This document shows positions 18,305 to 27,397 of a stretch of 43,323 bases of DNA, in pieces. Under the pieces are notes generated by a model. The model made no database searches. It was not told the origin of the DNA and saw only the letters and a list, made by a program, of their open reading frames with translations. The DNA is taken from contig PLWX01000121.1 in the NCBI GenBank assembly GCA_003151155.1, positions 17,754 to 61,076 of the forward strand, given 5' to 3'. A program made the translations under genes and the position numbers. This DNA is from Acidobacteriaceae bacterium (lineage in GTDB: Bacteria; Acidobacteriota; Terriglobia; Terriglobales; Acidobacteriaceae). The first letter of the stretch is position 1; every line of letters begins with the position of its first letter.

Positions 18305-19381
18305 GTGGACAAGCGCATGGCTGCGAGAGATCTTTCATCTGGCCCACCCGATCAGCCGAAGCCGACAGTCACCACTACCGTAGAGTTTCCGAAACCCAAG
18401 CCAGAGAGCTTGTCGAACTTCGGTGTGCTCGGTCAGGGGCGATTCGGGTCGAGTGCCAGCACGCGTGTAGCGGACAATGTGTTCCGCGGAGCGATGCTGA
18501 TGTCTGCGCTGTCGATTTTCGGCATCGTGCTCCTAGTGCTCTGGGAGCTAGTTCTTAAGTCGCAGATGTCGCTCCACAAGTTCGGCTGGAGATTCTTTAT
18601 CGGTCGCGATTGGGACCCGGTAGCAGGAAGTTTCGGTGCGCTCCCATTCATCTACGGCACCGTCGTGTCGTCGATCGTCGCGCTCGTAATTGCGGTTCCA
18701 CTGGCGATCGGAGTAGCAGTCTTCACGACGGAAATCTGTCCGCGCGCCTTGCGTGGAATGGTGTCATTCACGGTGGAATTGCTGGCGGCAATTCCAAGCG
18801 TGATTTATGGATTGTGGGCGATTTTCGTACTCGCTCCTTTCCTTCGTGAATATGTGCAGCCTTGGCTTGCCAAGGTGCTGGGCTGGACTGGCCTATTTTC
18901 GGGTCCTCCGTACGGTGTGGGCATGCTGGCGGCGGGAGTGATCCTCGCGATCATGATCATCCCAATTATCTCTTCGGTCACCCGCGAGGTGCTGGTTTCT
19001 GTTCCCCAGAATCAGCGTGAAGGCGTGCTGGCACTTGGCGCGACGCGATGGGAGATGATCCGCACGGGTGTGTTGCGCAATGCGCGCATTGGAATCGTGG
19101 GTGGCGTGATTCTCGGTCTGGGCCGCGCACTTGGCGAAACCATGGCTGTCACCATGGTCATCGGCAATCGTCCGGAGATCGCGAAGTCCTTATTCGCGCC
19201 TGGGTACACCATGGCGAGCGTGATCGCCAACGAGTTCAGCGAAGCTTCGGACGATCTTTACCTGAGCGCGTTGGTGGAAGTTGGTCTAGCGCTGTTCCTG
19301 GTGACGCTCATCGTAAATGGCTTAGCCCGGCTGCTGGTGTGGTCGATTACCCGCGGAGCGGGTGCGAGGGCGCATGCCTAA
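18305..19381 (+). CDS. pstC: Phosphate ABC transporter permease PstC
   Basis: This 358-residue inner-membrane permease has an extended polar N-terminus of about 60 residues, then a first helix (LMSALSIFGIVLLVLWELVL) and five further helices. The binding-protein-dependent transport motif appears as EGVLALGATRWEMIRTGVLRNARIGIVGGVILGLGRALGETMA, the EAA loop that contacts PstB. The start is GTG 18305 or, less likely, ATG 18317; neither has a ribosome site. It overlaps pstA by eight bases. Confidence 0.94.
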   Translation: MDKRMAARDLSSGPPDQPKPTVTTTVEFPKPKPESLSNFGVLGQGRFGSSASTRVADNVFRGAMLMSALSIFGIVLLVLWELVLKSQMSLHKFGWRFFIGRDWDPVAGSFGALPFIYGTVVSSIVALVIAVPLAIGVAVFTTEICPRALRGMVSFTVELLAAIPSVIYGLWAIFVLAPFLREYVQPWLAKVLGWTGLFSGPPYGVGMLAAGVILAIMIIPIISSVTREVLVSVPQNQREGVLALGATRWEMIRTGVLRNARIGIVGGVILGLGRALGETMAVTMVIGNRPEIAKSLFAPGYTMASVIANEFSEASDDLYLSALVEVGLALFLVTLIVNGLARLLVWSITRGAGARAHA

Positions 19382-20252
19382 CGACATCGGGATTCGCCCG
19401 GCGCCAGTGCTGAGCCCATGGCGAAAGTTTGCCAACGTATTCTCAAATTTCGCAGCTGTGGGAGCAGCGATCCTGGTACTTCTGCCGCTCGGCGCGATCT
19501 TTGCGTATCTGGTCATCAAAGGCGTGGGATCCATCAACCTCGCTTTTCTCACGCAGACGCCCAAACCTGTTGGTGAAACTGGTGGCGGCATGGCGAATGC
19601 TATCGCCGGGAGCGCCCTGATTCTTGGCATGGCTAGCCTGATCGGTGTACCTCTCGGGATCGGCTCAGGAATCTATCTCTCCGAATTTGGTCGAAACAGG
19701 TTCGGTGATTCGGTCCGGTTCGTCGCGGATGTGTTGAATGGTGTTCCGTCGATCGTGATCGGCATCGCCGTGTACTCCCTGGTCGTGGTGCCGCAAAAGC
19801 ACTTCTCGGCGTTCTCTGGAGCGGTTGCCTTGGGGATCATGATGATTCCGACGATTGCGCGAACGACCGAAGAAATGCTGTTGATGGTGCCTCAGTCGAT
19901 CCGTGAAGCGGCCTACGGGCTTGGCATTTCGCAATGGCGCACCACGATCTCGATAGCGCTGCGGACGGCAACTTCCGGTGTGATTACGGGCGTGATGCTG
20001 GCTTTTGCACGCGTCGCCGGCGAGACCGCGCCGTTGCTCTTCACGGCCTTCGGCAATCAATATTGGAGCCGTAGCGCGAACCAGCCGACGGCGGCCTTGC
20101 CATTGCAGATTTTCACCTACGCCATCTCGCCCTTCGAAGAATGGCATAAGCAGGCGTGGGCTGGAGCTCTGATCCTGATCATCCTGATCGTTGGAGCGGT
20201 CTCAGCGGTGCGCTTAGTGGCTGGTCGAGGCATGGTGCGGGCAGCGAATTGA
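19374..20252 (+). CDS. pstA: Phosphate ABC transporter permease PstA
   Basis: This 292-residue, six-helix partner of PstC is translated from ATG 19374, inside the end of pstC and preceded by a GCGAGGG ribosome site. Characteristic segments are [35 protein letters not shown] and the EAA loop [31 protein letters not shown], followed by [19 protein letters not shown]. These are diagnostic of PstA. Together with PstC it forms the phosphate channel. Confidence 0.95.
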   Translation: MPNDIGIRPAPVLSPWRKFANVFSNFAAVGAAILVLLPLGAIFAYLVIKGVGSINLAFLTQTPKPVGETGGGMANAIAGSALILGMASLIGVPLGIGSGIYLSEFGRNRFGDSVRFVADVLNGVPSIVIGIAVYSLVVVPQKHFSAFSGAVALGIMMIPTIARTTEEMLLMVPQSIREAAYGLGISQWRTTISIALRTATSGVITGVMLAFARVAGETAPLLFTAFGNQYWSRSANQPTAALPLQIFTYAISPFEEWHKQAWAGALILIILIVGAVSAVRLVAGRGMVRAAN

Positions 20253-20328
20253 AATTACCAAACACAGACTTGTGGATAACGTTTCTGCGGTGCAAGCAGC
20301 CGGCAGAGCAGGGAGAGCGCTAGAAAGT

Positions 20329-21090
20329 ATGGGCGTCGGAATCCAAGTGCGAGACTTGAATGCTTATTACGGCAAGTCTCACGTATTGAAGAACGTCGAT
20401 ATGAAGATCGCGCCGAACCACGTGACCGCTTTGATCGGCCCGTCGGGTTGCGGGAAGTCGACGTTCGTGCGCTGCCTGAATCGTATGCATGAGACCATCC
20501 CCGAGGCTCGTGCCGAGGGTGAAGTTATCGTCGGAGACAAGAATATTTATGAGCGCGGCACGGCTGCTGTCGATGTTCGCCGACGCGTAGGGATGGTATT
20601 TCAAAAGGCTAACCCCTTTCCGACGATGTCGATTTACGACAATGTTGCCTCTGGACTCAAATTGAACGGGATCCGCAAGAGGCAAGTGCTAGACGAGGCG
20701 GTTGAGCGATCGCTGGAGGCTGCCGCGTTGTGGAATGAAGTGAAGGATTCGCTCCATAAGAAGTCGGGAGCAAGCCTTTCCGGCGGTCAACAGCAGCGTC
20801 TTTGCATCGCTCGTGCGCTGGCGGTACAACCGGAAGTATTGCTGATGGATGAGCCGGCCTCGGCGTTGGATCCCATCAGCACGAGTAAGATCGAAGAGTT
20901 GATGTTCCAACTCAAAGAGAATTACACCGTAGTCGTAGTAACGCACAACATGCAGCAAGCGGCGCGAGTGGCGGAATACACCGGATTCTTCCTGATGGGC
21001 AGTGTGATCGAATTCGACAGCACGCAAAAGATTTTCACGACCCCGTCAGACAAACGCACGGAAGACTACATTACTGGAAGGTTTGGATGA
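20329..21090 (+). CDS. pstB: Phosphate ABC transporter ATPase PstB
   Basis: This is a 253-residue ABC ATPase. Walker A is GPSGCGKST (about residues 37-45), the Q loop lies in [11 protein letters not shown], the signature is [15 protein letters not shown], Walker B is [13 protein letters not shown], and the H loop is [22 protein letters not shown] after the Q loop is typical of PstB. ATG 20329 gives an N-terminus aligned with E. coli PstB; GTG 20272 would add 19 residues and cannot be excluded. The stop overlaps phoU as ATGA. Confidence 0.95.
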   Translation: MGVGIQVRDLNAYYGKSHVLKNVDMKIAPNHVTALIGPSGCGKSTFVRCLNRMHETIPEARAEGEVIVGDKNIYERGTAAVDVRRRVGMVFQKANPFPTMSIYDNVASGLKLNGIRKRQVLDEAVERSLEAAALWNEVKDSLHKKSGASLSGGQQQRLCIARALAVQPEVLLMDEPASALDPISTSKIEELMFQLKENYTVVVVTHNMQQAARVAEYTGFFLMGSVIEFDSTQKIFTTPSDKRTEDYITGRFG

Positions 21091-21755
21091 GAACGCGATT
21101 CCAGCACGGCTTGGATGAATTAAAAGAGAAGCTCCTGCGCATGGGTGGTCTTGCGGAGCAGGCGATCGAACGCGCGGTGGAGGCTTATCGCAAGCGCGAT
21201 GCGAAACTGTGCCAATCGGTATTCGATGGCGAACGCGACATCAATGCGACCGAACGGGAGATCGACGAACTTGCCCTTGATCTACTCGCCATGCAACAGC
21301 CGATGGCGGTAGATCTACGATTTATCCTCGCGGTAGTGAAGATTAACGCCGATCTCGAGCGAGTGGGGGACCAGGCGGTCAATATCGCGCAACGCGTGCT
21401 CGATATGATTTCTTCGCAACAATCGGAAGTTCCTGTCGACATTCCGCGAATGGCGGAAACTGTGGCCACGATGGTGCAGCGCGCGTTGGAGTCGTTCATC
21501 GACGGTAAGGCAGAACTAGCGGAAGCCGTCTTGCAGATGGATAACATCGTCGACCGGATCAAGGACGAAGCTTTTGTCGTACTCGTTGAACAGATGAACC
21601 AGCATCCCGAGACTACCCGCTATTCACTTGATGTGCTCCTGATCGCGCGTAACCTGGAGCGCATTGCGGACCACGCAACCAACATTGCAGAGGACGTCAT
21701 CTTCTGGGTTCGAGGGGCGGATGTTCGTCACGGCGGGGCACACTACCCTCAGTAG
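21087..21755 (+). CDS. phoU: Phosphate signalling protein PhoU
   Basis: This 222-residue protein is two tandem three-helix bundles. The metal-cluster signatures are [23 protein letters not shown] in the first half and [24 protein letters not shown] in the second, both canonical for PhoU. It relays the state of the Pst transporter to PhoR and represses the regulon when phosphate is plentiful. It is coupled to pstB by a four-base overlap and closes the operon; a strong terminator follows. It clearly differs from the more divergent PhoU-like gene at 15981. Confidence 0.96.
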   Translation: MRTRFQHGLDELKEKLLRMGGLAEQAIERAVEAYRKRDAKLCQSVFDGERDINATEREIDELALDLLAMQQPMAVDLRFILAVVKINADLERVGDQAVNIAQRVLDMISSQQSEVPVDIPRMAETVATMVQRALESFIDGKAELAEAVLQMDNIVDRIKDEAFVVLVEQMNQHPETTRYSLDVLLIARNLERIADHATNIAEDVIFWVRGADVRHGGAHYPQ

Positions 21756-21774
21756 TAGCTGTTTGTGGTTTGCG

Positions 21775-21802
21775 AGCGCACCTCCCAAGGTGCGCTTTTT
21801 TC
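21775..21802 (+). terminator. Terminator after phoU
   Basis: A perfect stem AGCGCACCT / AGGTGCGCT with loop CCCA is followed by TTTTT. It is a textbook intrinsic terminator 20 bases after the phoU stop. Confidence 0.9.
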
Positions 21803-21803
21803 G

Positions 21804-22163
21804 TCGGCGAAAAAGATCCCGCCCACCTTGCGCACAGTCGCTGCAACCCCCTTTTGCGGCAAGATAAGGCTGGTTGAGGTTATGGCGAGAGTCGGGGAAA
21901 CCTTATAGCTCTGAGCTGTGATGAGCTGCTTGCGAAAAAGCTCTCAATGCGATAGGTTTCATCTGCGTGATTGCAAGCTGCTGCTCGGGGCCGAAGCTTC
22001 GTTGGGTTGCGAGATTGCGCAACTCCGACAGCCTTGGCATGGGTAAGAATGTCAAATAATGTCAGGCCGTGGAGATAGTTTCGGTAAGGCTTTGGAGAAT
22101 GCATTAGACTAGGCAACCGAATGACTGGAATCGCTCGCCAATTGATATTCTACGGGAGTTTCG
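21804..22163 (+). other. 360-base interval with no recognised gene
   Basis: No convincing reading frame or RNA is visible. It contains a direct repeat AATGTCA (22048-22054 and 22058-22064, 10 bases apart). A weak -10-like TATTCT (22146-22151) and a GGGAG ribosome site (22153-22157) lie just before the ArsR-type gene. Confidence 0.5.
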
Positions 22164-22496
22164 ATGAAGAAGGTATCGCGGAAGACTGGCGCTGACCGAG
22201 ATTTGTATGAGCGCCAGGCAATTCTGTGCAAGGCGTTTGCAAATCCCACGCGCATTCACTTGCTCGACTTGCTCGGTCGTGGCGAATTGGGAGCGTCTGA
22301 CCTGCAGGAACGTCTGGGTATCTCGAAAGCAAATCTGTCGCAGCACGTCTCGATTCTTCGTGGTGCAGGAGTGGTGAATACACGCCGTGAGGGCAAACGG
22401 TTGTTGTGCGTGCTCTCCTCGCCAGAGATCAAAGAAGCCTGCAACCAGATTCGTGCGATTCTGAAGAAGCAGGGCCGCAACCATCGTAGTTCCTAA
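22164..22496 (+). CDS. ArsR-family winged-helix regulator
   Basis: This 110-residue protein is a typical ArsR/SmtB-type winged helix. CKAFANPTRIHLLDLLGRGELGASDLQERLGISKANLSQHVSILRGAGVV covers helices 1-5 including the recognition helix, followed by the wing RREGKRLLCVL. The ELCVCDL metal site of arsenic-sensing ArsR is absent (here ELGASDL), so metal sensing by the alpha-3 site is unlikely. It starts at ATG 22164 with a GGGAG ribosome site. It may control itself and the acyl-ligase fusion gene that follows 108 bases later. The signal is unknown. Confidence 0.88.
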   Translation: MKKVSRKTGADRDLYERQAILCKAFANPTRIHLLDLLGRGELGASDLQERLGISKANLSQHVSILRGAGVVNTRREGKRLLCVLSSPEIKEACNQIRAILKKQGRNHRSS

Positions 22497-22604
22497 CCTT
22501 GTGGCGTGTGCTGCAAACAAACTTCAATTACTCTAATGGCAGCGCTCTTTATTGGATGAGTGCTTACCCCTTCGTTCGCAGACGAACGGCGGGGCGCAAA
22601 CGCC

Positions 22605-25172
22605 ATGCCATTTCAATCCATCGCAGAATTTGTTCCGGCATTCCTGAAGCTCGGGCGCGAGACTGCCTACGTCCATCGTCGAGGCTATCGCGTGCGGCGA
22701 TGGTCCTATGCCGATGTAGGCCGGCTCGCTTATCGTGTTGCCCGCGAGCTGGACGCCCGCCAAATCGCGGTGGGAGCGCGAGTGTTGCTCTGGGGCGAGA
22801 ACGGGCCAGAGTGGGTGGCCGTCTTTCTTGCCTGCGCCTTGCGTGGGGTGGTCGTGGTTCCAATGGACTATATTGCGTCTCCGGAATTTTCCGATCGGGT
22901 AGCCGCTGAGGTCGATCCCAAACTGGCTTTGCTCTCTCGTGACATCGTGCCCGGTCCGGGCGTGGCCGTCGTCCCACGCCTTATCCTGGAAGATCTGCTG
23001 GAATCCTTGGCCGCGCATTCGGACCTGCCTCTTGGGCCGGTATCGGAAGACCCTAATCAGCCTTTGGAGATCGTGTTCACATCCGGCACAACGGCGGACC
23101 CAAAGGGTGTGGTGCTATCGCACGGCAACGTACTGTCCAATCTCTCTCCCATCGCGCGCGAGATTGAAAAGTACAAGAAGTACGAGCGAATCTTCCATCC
23201 GTTGCGCTTTCTCAATGCGCTGCCTCTAAGCCACGTGTTCGGCCAGTTTCTTGGCATATTCATCCCGCATCTCTTAGGCGCCACCGTCTTTTTTCCCGAT
23301 ACGCTCAATCCCGGCGAAGTCATCCGGACCATCAAACGGGAACGGATCAGCGTTTTGATCGCGGTTCCACGCGTGTTGCAGTCGTTGAAGGAGAAGATCG
23401 AACGGGATCTCGAGAATGCCGGGAAGTTGGAGAGTTTTCGCCAGCGCTGGGCGGCCGCAGACGGCAAGCATTTTGTCGTTCGCTGGTGGCGGTTGCGACA
23501 GATCCACAACGTGTTCGGCTGGAAGTTTTGGGCATTCATCTCGGGCGGTGCCGCGCTCGATGCCGAAACCGAGGAATTTTGGCGGCGCATGAGCTTCGGC
23601 GTTGTGCAGGGTTACGGGCTTACCGAGACAACATCGATGATTAGCCTGAACCATCCGTTTTCAGTTGGTAAGAAATCGATCGGTAAGGTGTTGCCGGGTC
23701 GCGAAGTGAAGCTGGCAGGTGATGGTGAGATTCTCGTTCGCGGTGCAGGGGTGGCGAGCGGATATTGGCAGGGTCGGGAAGTGCACACCGTCGGGGACGA
23801 AGAGGGATGGTTTGCCACCGGGGACCTGGGTGCACTCGACGAGCAGGGCAATCTCTATTTCAAGGGACGCAAGAAGGATGTAATCGTCACGCCTGCTGGT
23901 TTGAACATCTACCCTGCAGACCTCGAAGCTGCCTTACGCTCTCAACCAGCGGTGCGGGATTGCGTGGTGATCGGCCTTGATCGCGGTGGAAACGCAGAGC
24001 CGTGCGCCGTGCTCCTACTGCAGGACCGAACCCAGGATCCCGCCGGCGTCGTAGATCGTGCGAACTGTTCTCTTGCGGACTTTCAACAACTCCGCACCTG
24101 GTATGTTTGGCCGGACGAAGATTTTCCGCGTACCTCTACGCAAAAGCCTCGGACCAACCTGATTCGTGAAGCGGTGACGCAAGCGCAGCAACCCGGCACA
24201 GCTGCCGCTTCCAGCGGAACCTTAGGCGACCTGATTACACGAATTACGGGACGAGCCGCGTCTCTGCGTCCCGATGCCCGGTTGGAGGACGATCTGCGAC
24301 TCAGTTCGCTGGATCGCGTGGAGTTGCTGAGCGCGATTGAAGACCGTTACCAAGTCGATCTTAGTGACTCGAGTCTCACCTCCGCGACGACCGTCGCCGA
24401 TCTTGAAAAGCTATTGCAGATTCCGGCAGGGAAGCGTATTGATCGGCCGTTTCCACGCTGGGCGCAGACCGTGGTACCAATTCGCTGGATGCGAAATCTT
24501 GTGTATTCGGTAGTGACCTGGCCTTATACCGCCATCATGGCGCGGCCGACGATTGTTGGTCGCGAGCATCTGGAAAGTTTTGCAGGCCCGCTACTCATCG
24601 TCTGCAATCACCTTACGTATATCGATCTCGGCTTCGTTCTCTATGCTTTGCCTCTTCGGTTGCGCTATCGCGTAGCGACGGGAATGCTCGGAGAACGTTT
24701 GTGGGCGATGCGTGCAGGGCAATCCAGCGGGCACCGGGAACTGAACGCTCCCATGAGTTTTTCTCCCGGTAACATACTTCGGCGCTTGCTGAATAAGCTG
24801 GATTACTTCCTGGTGATCGCACTTTTTAACGTCTTTCCGTTGCCTCAACAGTCGAACATCCGCGAGAGCTTCGAGTTTGCGGGGGAATCGGCCGACCGAG
24901 GCTTTAGCATTCTTGTATTTCCGGAAGGCCGCCGTTCCGAAACCGGAGAGCTCGGAGAATTTCGCTCCGGCGTTGGCATGCTGGCACAACGACTCAACCT
25001 GCCGGTGCTGCCGATCCGGATCGACGGATTGAAAGTCCTGGGCCGTGCCAAACGTCACTTCGCGAGGAAGGGTGAGATCGTGGTGCGTGTCGGAAGGCCG
25101 ATGATGATGGATGCGTCGCTAAACACAGACCAAATCACCTGCGCGTTGGAAGAGGCGGTACGCGGCCTGTAA
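22605..25172 (+). CDS. AMP-ligase / acyl carrier / lysophospholipid acyltransferase fusion
   Basis: This 855-residue, three-module protein has an N-terminal AMP-forming ligase (1-520) with FTSGTTADPKGVVLSHG near 158, GYGLTETT, and the GRKKDVIVTPAG hinge. An acyl-carrier domain (about 540-605) carries Ser near 566 in LRLSSLDRVELL, where 4'-phosphopantetheine would attach. A C-terminal PlsC-type acyltransferase (about 630-855) has the catalytic NHLTYID (about 667) and FPEGRRSETGELGEF (about 771). It probably activates a fatty acid, loads it on its own carrier domain and transfers it to a lysophospholipid or glycerol-phosphate at the membrane. E. coli Aas joins ligase and acyltransferase in the opposite order and has no internal carrier. 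ATG 22605 was preferred over GTG 22560. Confidence 0.9.
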   Translation: MPFQSIAEFVPAFLKLGRETAYVHRRGYRVRRWSYADVGRLAYRVARELDARQIAVGARVLLWGENGPEWVAVFLACALRGVVVVPMDYIASPEFSDRVAAEVDPKLALLSRDIVPGPGVAVVPRLILEDLLESLAAHSDLPLGPVSEDPNQPLEIVFTSGTTADPKGVVLSHGNVLSNLSPIAREIEKYKKYERIFHPLRFLNALPLSHVFGQFLGIFIPHLLGATVFFPDTLNPGEVIRTIKRERISVLIAVPRVLQSLKEKIERDLENAGKLESFRQRWAAADGKHFVVRWWRLRQIHNVFGWKFWAFISGGAALDAETEEFWRRMSFGVVQGYGLTETTSMISLNHPFSVGKKSIGKVLPGREVKLAGDGEILVRGAGVASGYWQGREVHTVGDEEGWFATGDLGALDEQGNLYFKGRKKDVIVTPAGLNIYPADLEAALRSQPAVRDCVVIGLDRGGNAEPCAVLLLQDRTQDPAGVVDRANCSLADFQQLRTWYVWPDEDFPRTSTQKPRTNLIREAVTQAQQPGTAAASSGTLGDLITRITGRAASLRPDARLEDDLRLSSLDRVELLSAIEDRYQVDLSDSSLTSATTVADLEKLLQIPAGKRIDRPFPRWAQTVVPIRWMRNLVYSVVTWPYTAIMARPTIVGREHLESFAGPLLIVCNHLTYIDLGFVLYALPLRLRYRVATGMLGERLWAMRAGQSSGHRELNAPMSFSPGNILRRLLNKLDYFLVIALFNVFPLPQQSNIRESFEFAGESADRGFSILVFPEGRRSETGELGEFRSGVGMLAQRLNLPVLPIRIDGLKVLGRAKRHFARKGEIVVRVGRPMMMDASLNTDQITCALEEAVRGL

Positions 25173-25225
25173 GTCGAAGAGACCCGTCCTCGTTGCCATA
25201 AAACAGTGAACTGAAACACCGGTTA

Positions 25226-25239
25226 GTGACGGGCGTCAC
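25226..25239. promoter_or_regulatory. Palindrome GTGACG-GG-CGTCAC, candidate operator
   Basis: Six-base perfect arms (25226-25231 and 25234-25239) lie 137 bases before the HD-domain gene that heads the citrate-lyase operon. The short symmetric site fits a dimeric regulator, but no regulator gene is adjacent and chance is possible. Confidence 0.35.
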
Positions 25240-25375
25240 ATCCAGTTACGCCACGAATTGATACAACCTGAGTGGGATGGTCCGGCCTGCCCGCCCGCCT
25301 GCCGAATGAGGCGCGGAGCCCGGCGCCAGCAGTGCAATCGATGTGCTGCGCGACCTCCGTTCTGGGAGCCCACTC

Positions 25376-25966
25376 ATGAACGATCAAGCCACTGCCCCTA
25401 CGAAATCGAAAGTCTCGCGCCAACAGCTCGAACAGCTCTGGCCAGAACTGGCCTGGATCGACAATTCGCAGCTTCGCGAAGCGGTCACGAAAACCTGGCT
25501 ACTCGCCTTCGAGCGCAGTCCGCTCCTCCCCGAAGACCTGAACACCATTCCGTTCACCCTCCTGGTCGCCAACTGCCCAACTTCATTCATGGAGCACAAG
25601 CGCTGCGTCGTGCACATTGCGAAAGACGCTGCCCACGCTATGCAGAACTTTATGGGGAAGGCGCTCAAGATTGATGTGGATACGGTCATTGCGGGAGCCA
25701 TCCTTGCCGATGTCGGAAAGCTTCTGGAGTACGAAATTAAGGACTGGAAAGCGCAACAAAGCGAGCGTGGCGAGCTTTTGCGCCATCCCTTCACTGGAGT
25801 TGCGTTGGCACTGGAGTGCGGAGTGCCCGACACTGTCTGCCACATCATCGCTGCTCATGCTGCGGAAGGCGATCTCGTGAAGCGCACCACTGAAGCCTTC
25901 ATCGTGCACCATGCCGATTTCATGGCCTACCTGCCATTCAAAAATGCTAACAACCTGAAGAAATAG
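25376..25966 (+). CDS. HD-domain protein with altered HD motif
   Basis: This 196-residue helical protein opens the operon, with ATG 25376 preceded by GGGAG. It has the HD-superfamily pattern: an upstream His (74 or 80, in MEHKRCVVHIAKDAA), an ILADVGKLLEYE segment where HDIGK is expected, His137 in LLRHPFTG, His161 in IIAAHAAEGD, and Asp181 in VHHADF. The His of the HD pair is Ala111, with Asp112 kept. Metal binding may therefore be altered or supplied differently, and phosphohydrolase activity is uncertain. It ends nine bases before the MmgE/PrpD gene. A role in the tricarboxylate pathway, perhaps regulatory or as a hydrolase, is inferred from context only. Confidence 0.8.
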   Translation: MNDQATAPTKSKVSRQQLEQLWPELAWIDNSQLREAVTKTWLLAFERSPLLPEDLNTIPFTLLVANCPTSFMEHKRCVVHIAKDAAHAMQNFMGKALKIDVDTVIAGAILADVGKLLEYEIKDWKAQQSERGELLRHPFTGVALALECGVPDTVCHIIAAHAAEGDLVKRTTEAFIVHHADFMAYLPFKNANNLKK

Positions 25967-25975
25967 GAGAGTCGT

Positions 25976-27388
25976 ATGGCTACTGCTGCCAAGCCGAGTG
26001 TGAAGACCGCCAAGCCGACAATCACAGCGCATATGTCGGAATGGGCCGCCAATCTCAAGTTCGAAGATCTTTCGCCGGAAGCGGTTTACCAGGCGAAGCG
26101 CTATCTGCTCGACTCTATCGGCTGCGCTCTCGGCGGATATCAGCAACACGATGTGAAGATCGCGCTCGATGTCATGCAGGAGATCGCAGGTCCCGGGCCG
26201 TGCACCGTGATCGGAACCGGCGAGCGCCTGGACGCAGTATCAGCCTCGCTGCTCAACGGCCTGATGATTCGCTGCATGGATTACAACGACATTTATTGGA
26301 AGCAGGATCCTTGTCATCCCTCCGATATCTTTCCCGCGGCGATGGCCGGTGCGGAACGTTCCAAGAGCGGCGGCAAGGAATTGATCGTCGGTTTGGTGCT
26401 CGGGCACGAATTCGAAATGCGTCTGTGCGAGGCGGCCTTCCCGGGCATACGGGAGCGTGGTTGGCATCATGCGACACTTACCGCGTTCGTTTCACCGATC
26501 GTTGCGGGCCGTATGCTTCATCTTTCTCCGGAACAGATTCAGGACGCGATCGGCATCTCGGCTTCGGCGCGCGTCACACTAGGCGCAGTGACCGCCGGCA
26601 AACTGACGATGATGAAGAACACCGTTGATCCGCAAGCGACACAATCCGGTGTCTTTGCAGCCCTGCTGGCAGAGAAGGGTTACACCGGTCCAGAGCACGT
26701 GATTGACGGCAAGGAAGGGCTAGTGCACTGTTTTGGGCCCGATTGGAAGCTGAACTTACTGACTGATGGGCTGGGCGAATCCTGGCGTATCACGCAGTGC
26801 GGTATGAAAGCATTTCCCACCGAAGCGCTGACTCATACGCCGATCTCTGCAGTGCTCGGCATCGTGAAAGATCAGGACCTGAAGCCCGAGGAGATTCTGG
26901 AGGTTCACGTTCGTACCACGTCGCGTGGGGCAGACATCCTGAGCGATCCGAGCAAGTACGATCCCCACACCAAGGAGACCGCCGACCATTCCTTACCCTA
27001 CGTGCTGGCTGCGGCGATTGCGGAGCGGCAAGTCACGCCACTGCAGTTCGAGATGCGCAAGATCGTGGATCCACGCATCCGCGAGCAACTCCACAAAATT
27101 GTCGTCGTAGCGGATCCAGAGATCGAAAAAGTCTTCCCAGCGCTCCAGCGTGTGATCGTGAAGATCACCACGACCGATGGACGCTCGTTTGAGAAGCAGT
27201 TGGACTACCCCAAGGGCGACCCACGCAATCCTCTCACCGATCGTGAAGTGGAAGAAAAGTTCGAAGCTCTCTCGGAGCCGGTACTCTCCGCTGCAGCCCA
27301 ACAGTGCATCGTGGATGCAACCTGGAATCTCGACACCTTCGACGACATCGCGGAGTACATGCAGCTCTTGCAAGTTGAAAAGAAATAG
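25976..27388 (+). CDS. MmgE/PrpD-family dehydratase
   Basis: This 470-residue protein is a member of the MmgE/PrpD family, whose characterised members are 2-methylcitrate, citrate or itaconate-type dehydratases or isomerases. Recognisable segments are YLLDSIGCALGG near residue 40, NGLMIRCMDYNDIYW near 95 with the active-site Asp, HPSDIFPAAMA, and CGMKAFPTEALTHTPI around 275-290 (usually K-x-xP/H in the family). ATG 25976 has a clear AGGAGAG ribosome site. Next to aconitase and isocitrate-dehydrogenase homologues, it probably dehydrates a citrate-like acid to an aconitate-like acid. There is no methylcitrate synthase (PrpC) or methylisocitrate lyase (PrpB) in the operon, which argues against a normal methylcitrate cycle. 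Confidence 0.9.
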   Translation: MATAAKPSVKTAKPTITAHMSEWAANLKFEDLSPEAVYQAKRYLLDSIGCALGGYQQHDVKIALDVMQEIAGPGPCTVIGTGERLDAVSASLLNGLMIRCMDYNDIYWKQDPCHPSDIFPAAMAGAERSKSGGKELIVGLVLGHEFEMRLCEAAFPGIRERGWHHATLTAFVSPIVAGRMLHLSPEQIQDAIGISASARVTLGAVTAGKLTMMKNTVDPQATQSGVFAALLAEKGYTGPEHVIDGKEGLVHCFGPDWKLNLLTDGLGESWRITQCGMKAFPTEALTHTPISAVLGIVKDQDLKPEEILEVHVRTTSRGADILSDPSKYDPHTKETADHSLPYVLAAAIAERQVTPLQFEMRKIVDPRIREQLHKIVVVADPEIEKVFPALQRVIVKITTTDGRSFEKQLDYPKGDPRNPLTDREVEEKFEALSEPVLSAAAQQCIVDATWNLDTFDDIAEYMQLLQVEKK

Positions 27389-27397
27389 AGGACGGCT

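Noticed and set aside
22048..22064. Direct repeat AATGTCA twice, 10 bp apart, as another Pho box
   Set aside because: The spacing is 10 rather than 11, the sequence differs from the CTGTAAC type, and it lies about 100 bases from the gene with no matching -10.
21880..22116. 78-residue frame on - between phoU and the ArsR-type gene
   Set aside because: No ribosome site, no family resemblance, and biased arginine/serine composition typical of chance frames.
22164..22496. Arsenic-sensing ArsR
   Set aside because: The ELCVCDL cysteine motif is absent, and the gene is about 14 kb from the arsenic genes. It was kept as a generic ArsR-family regulator.
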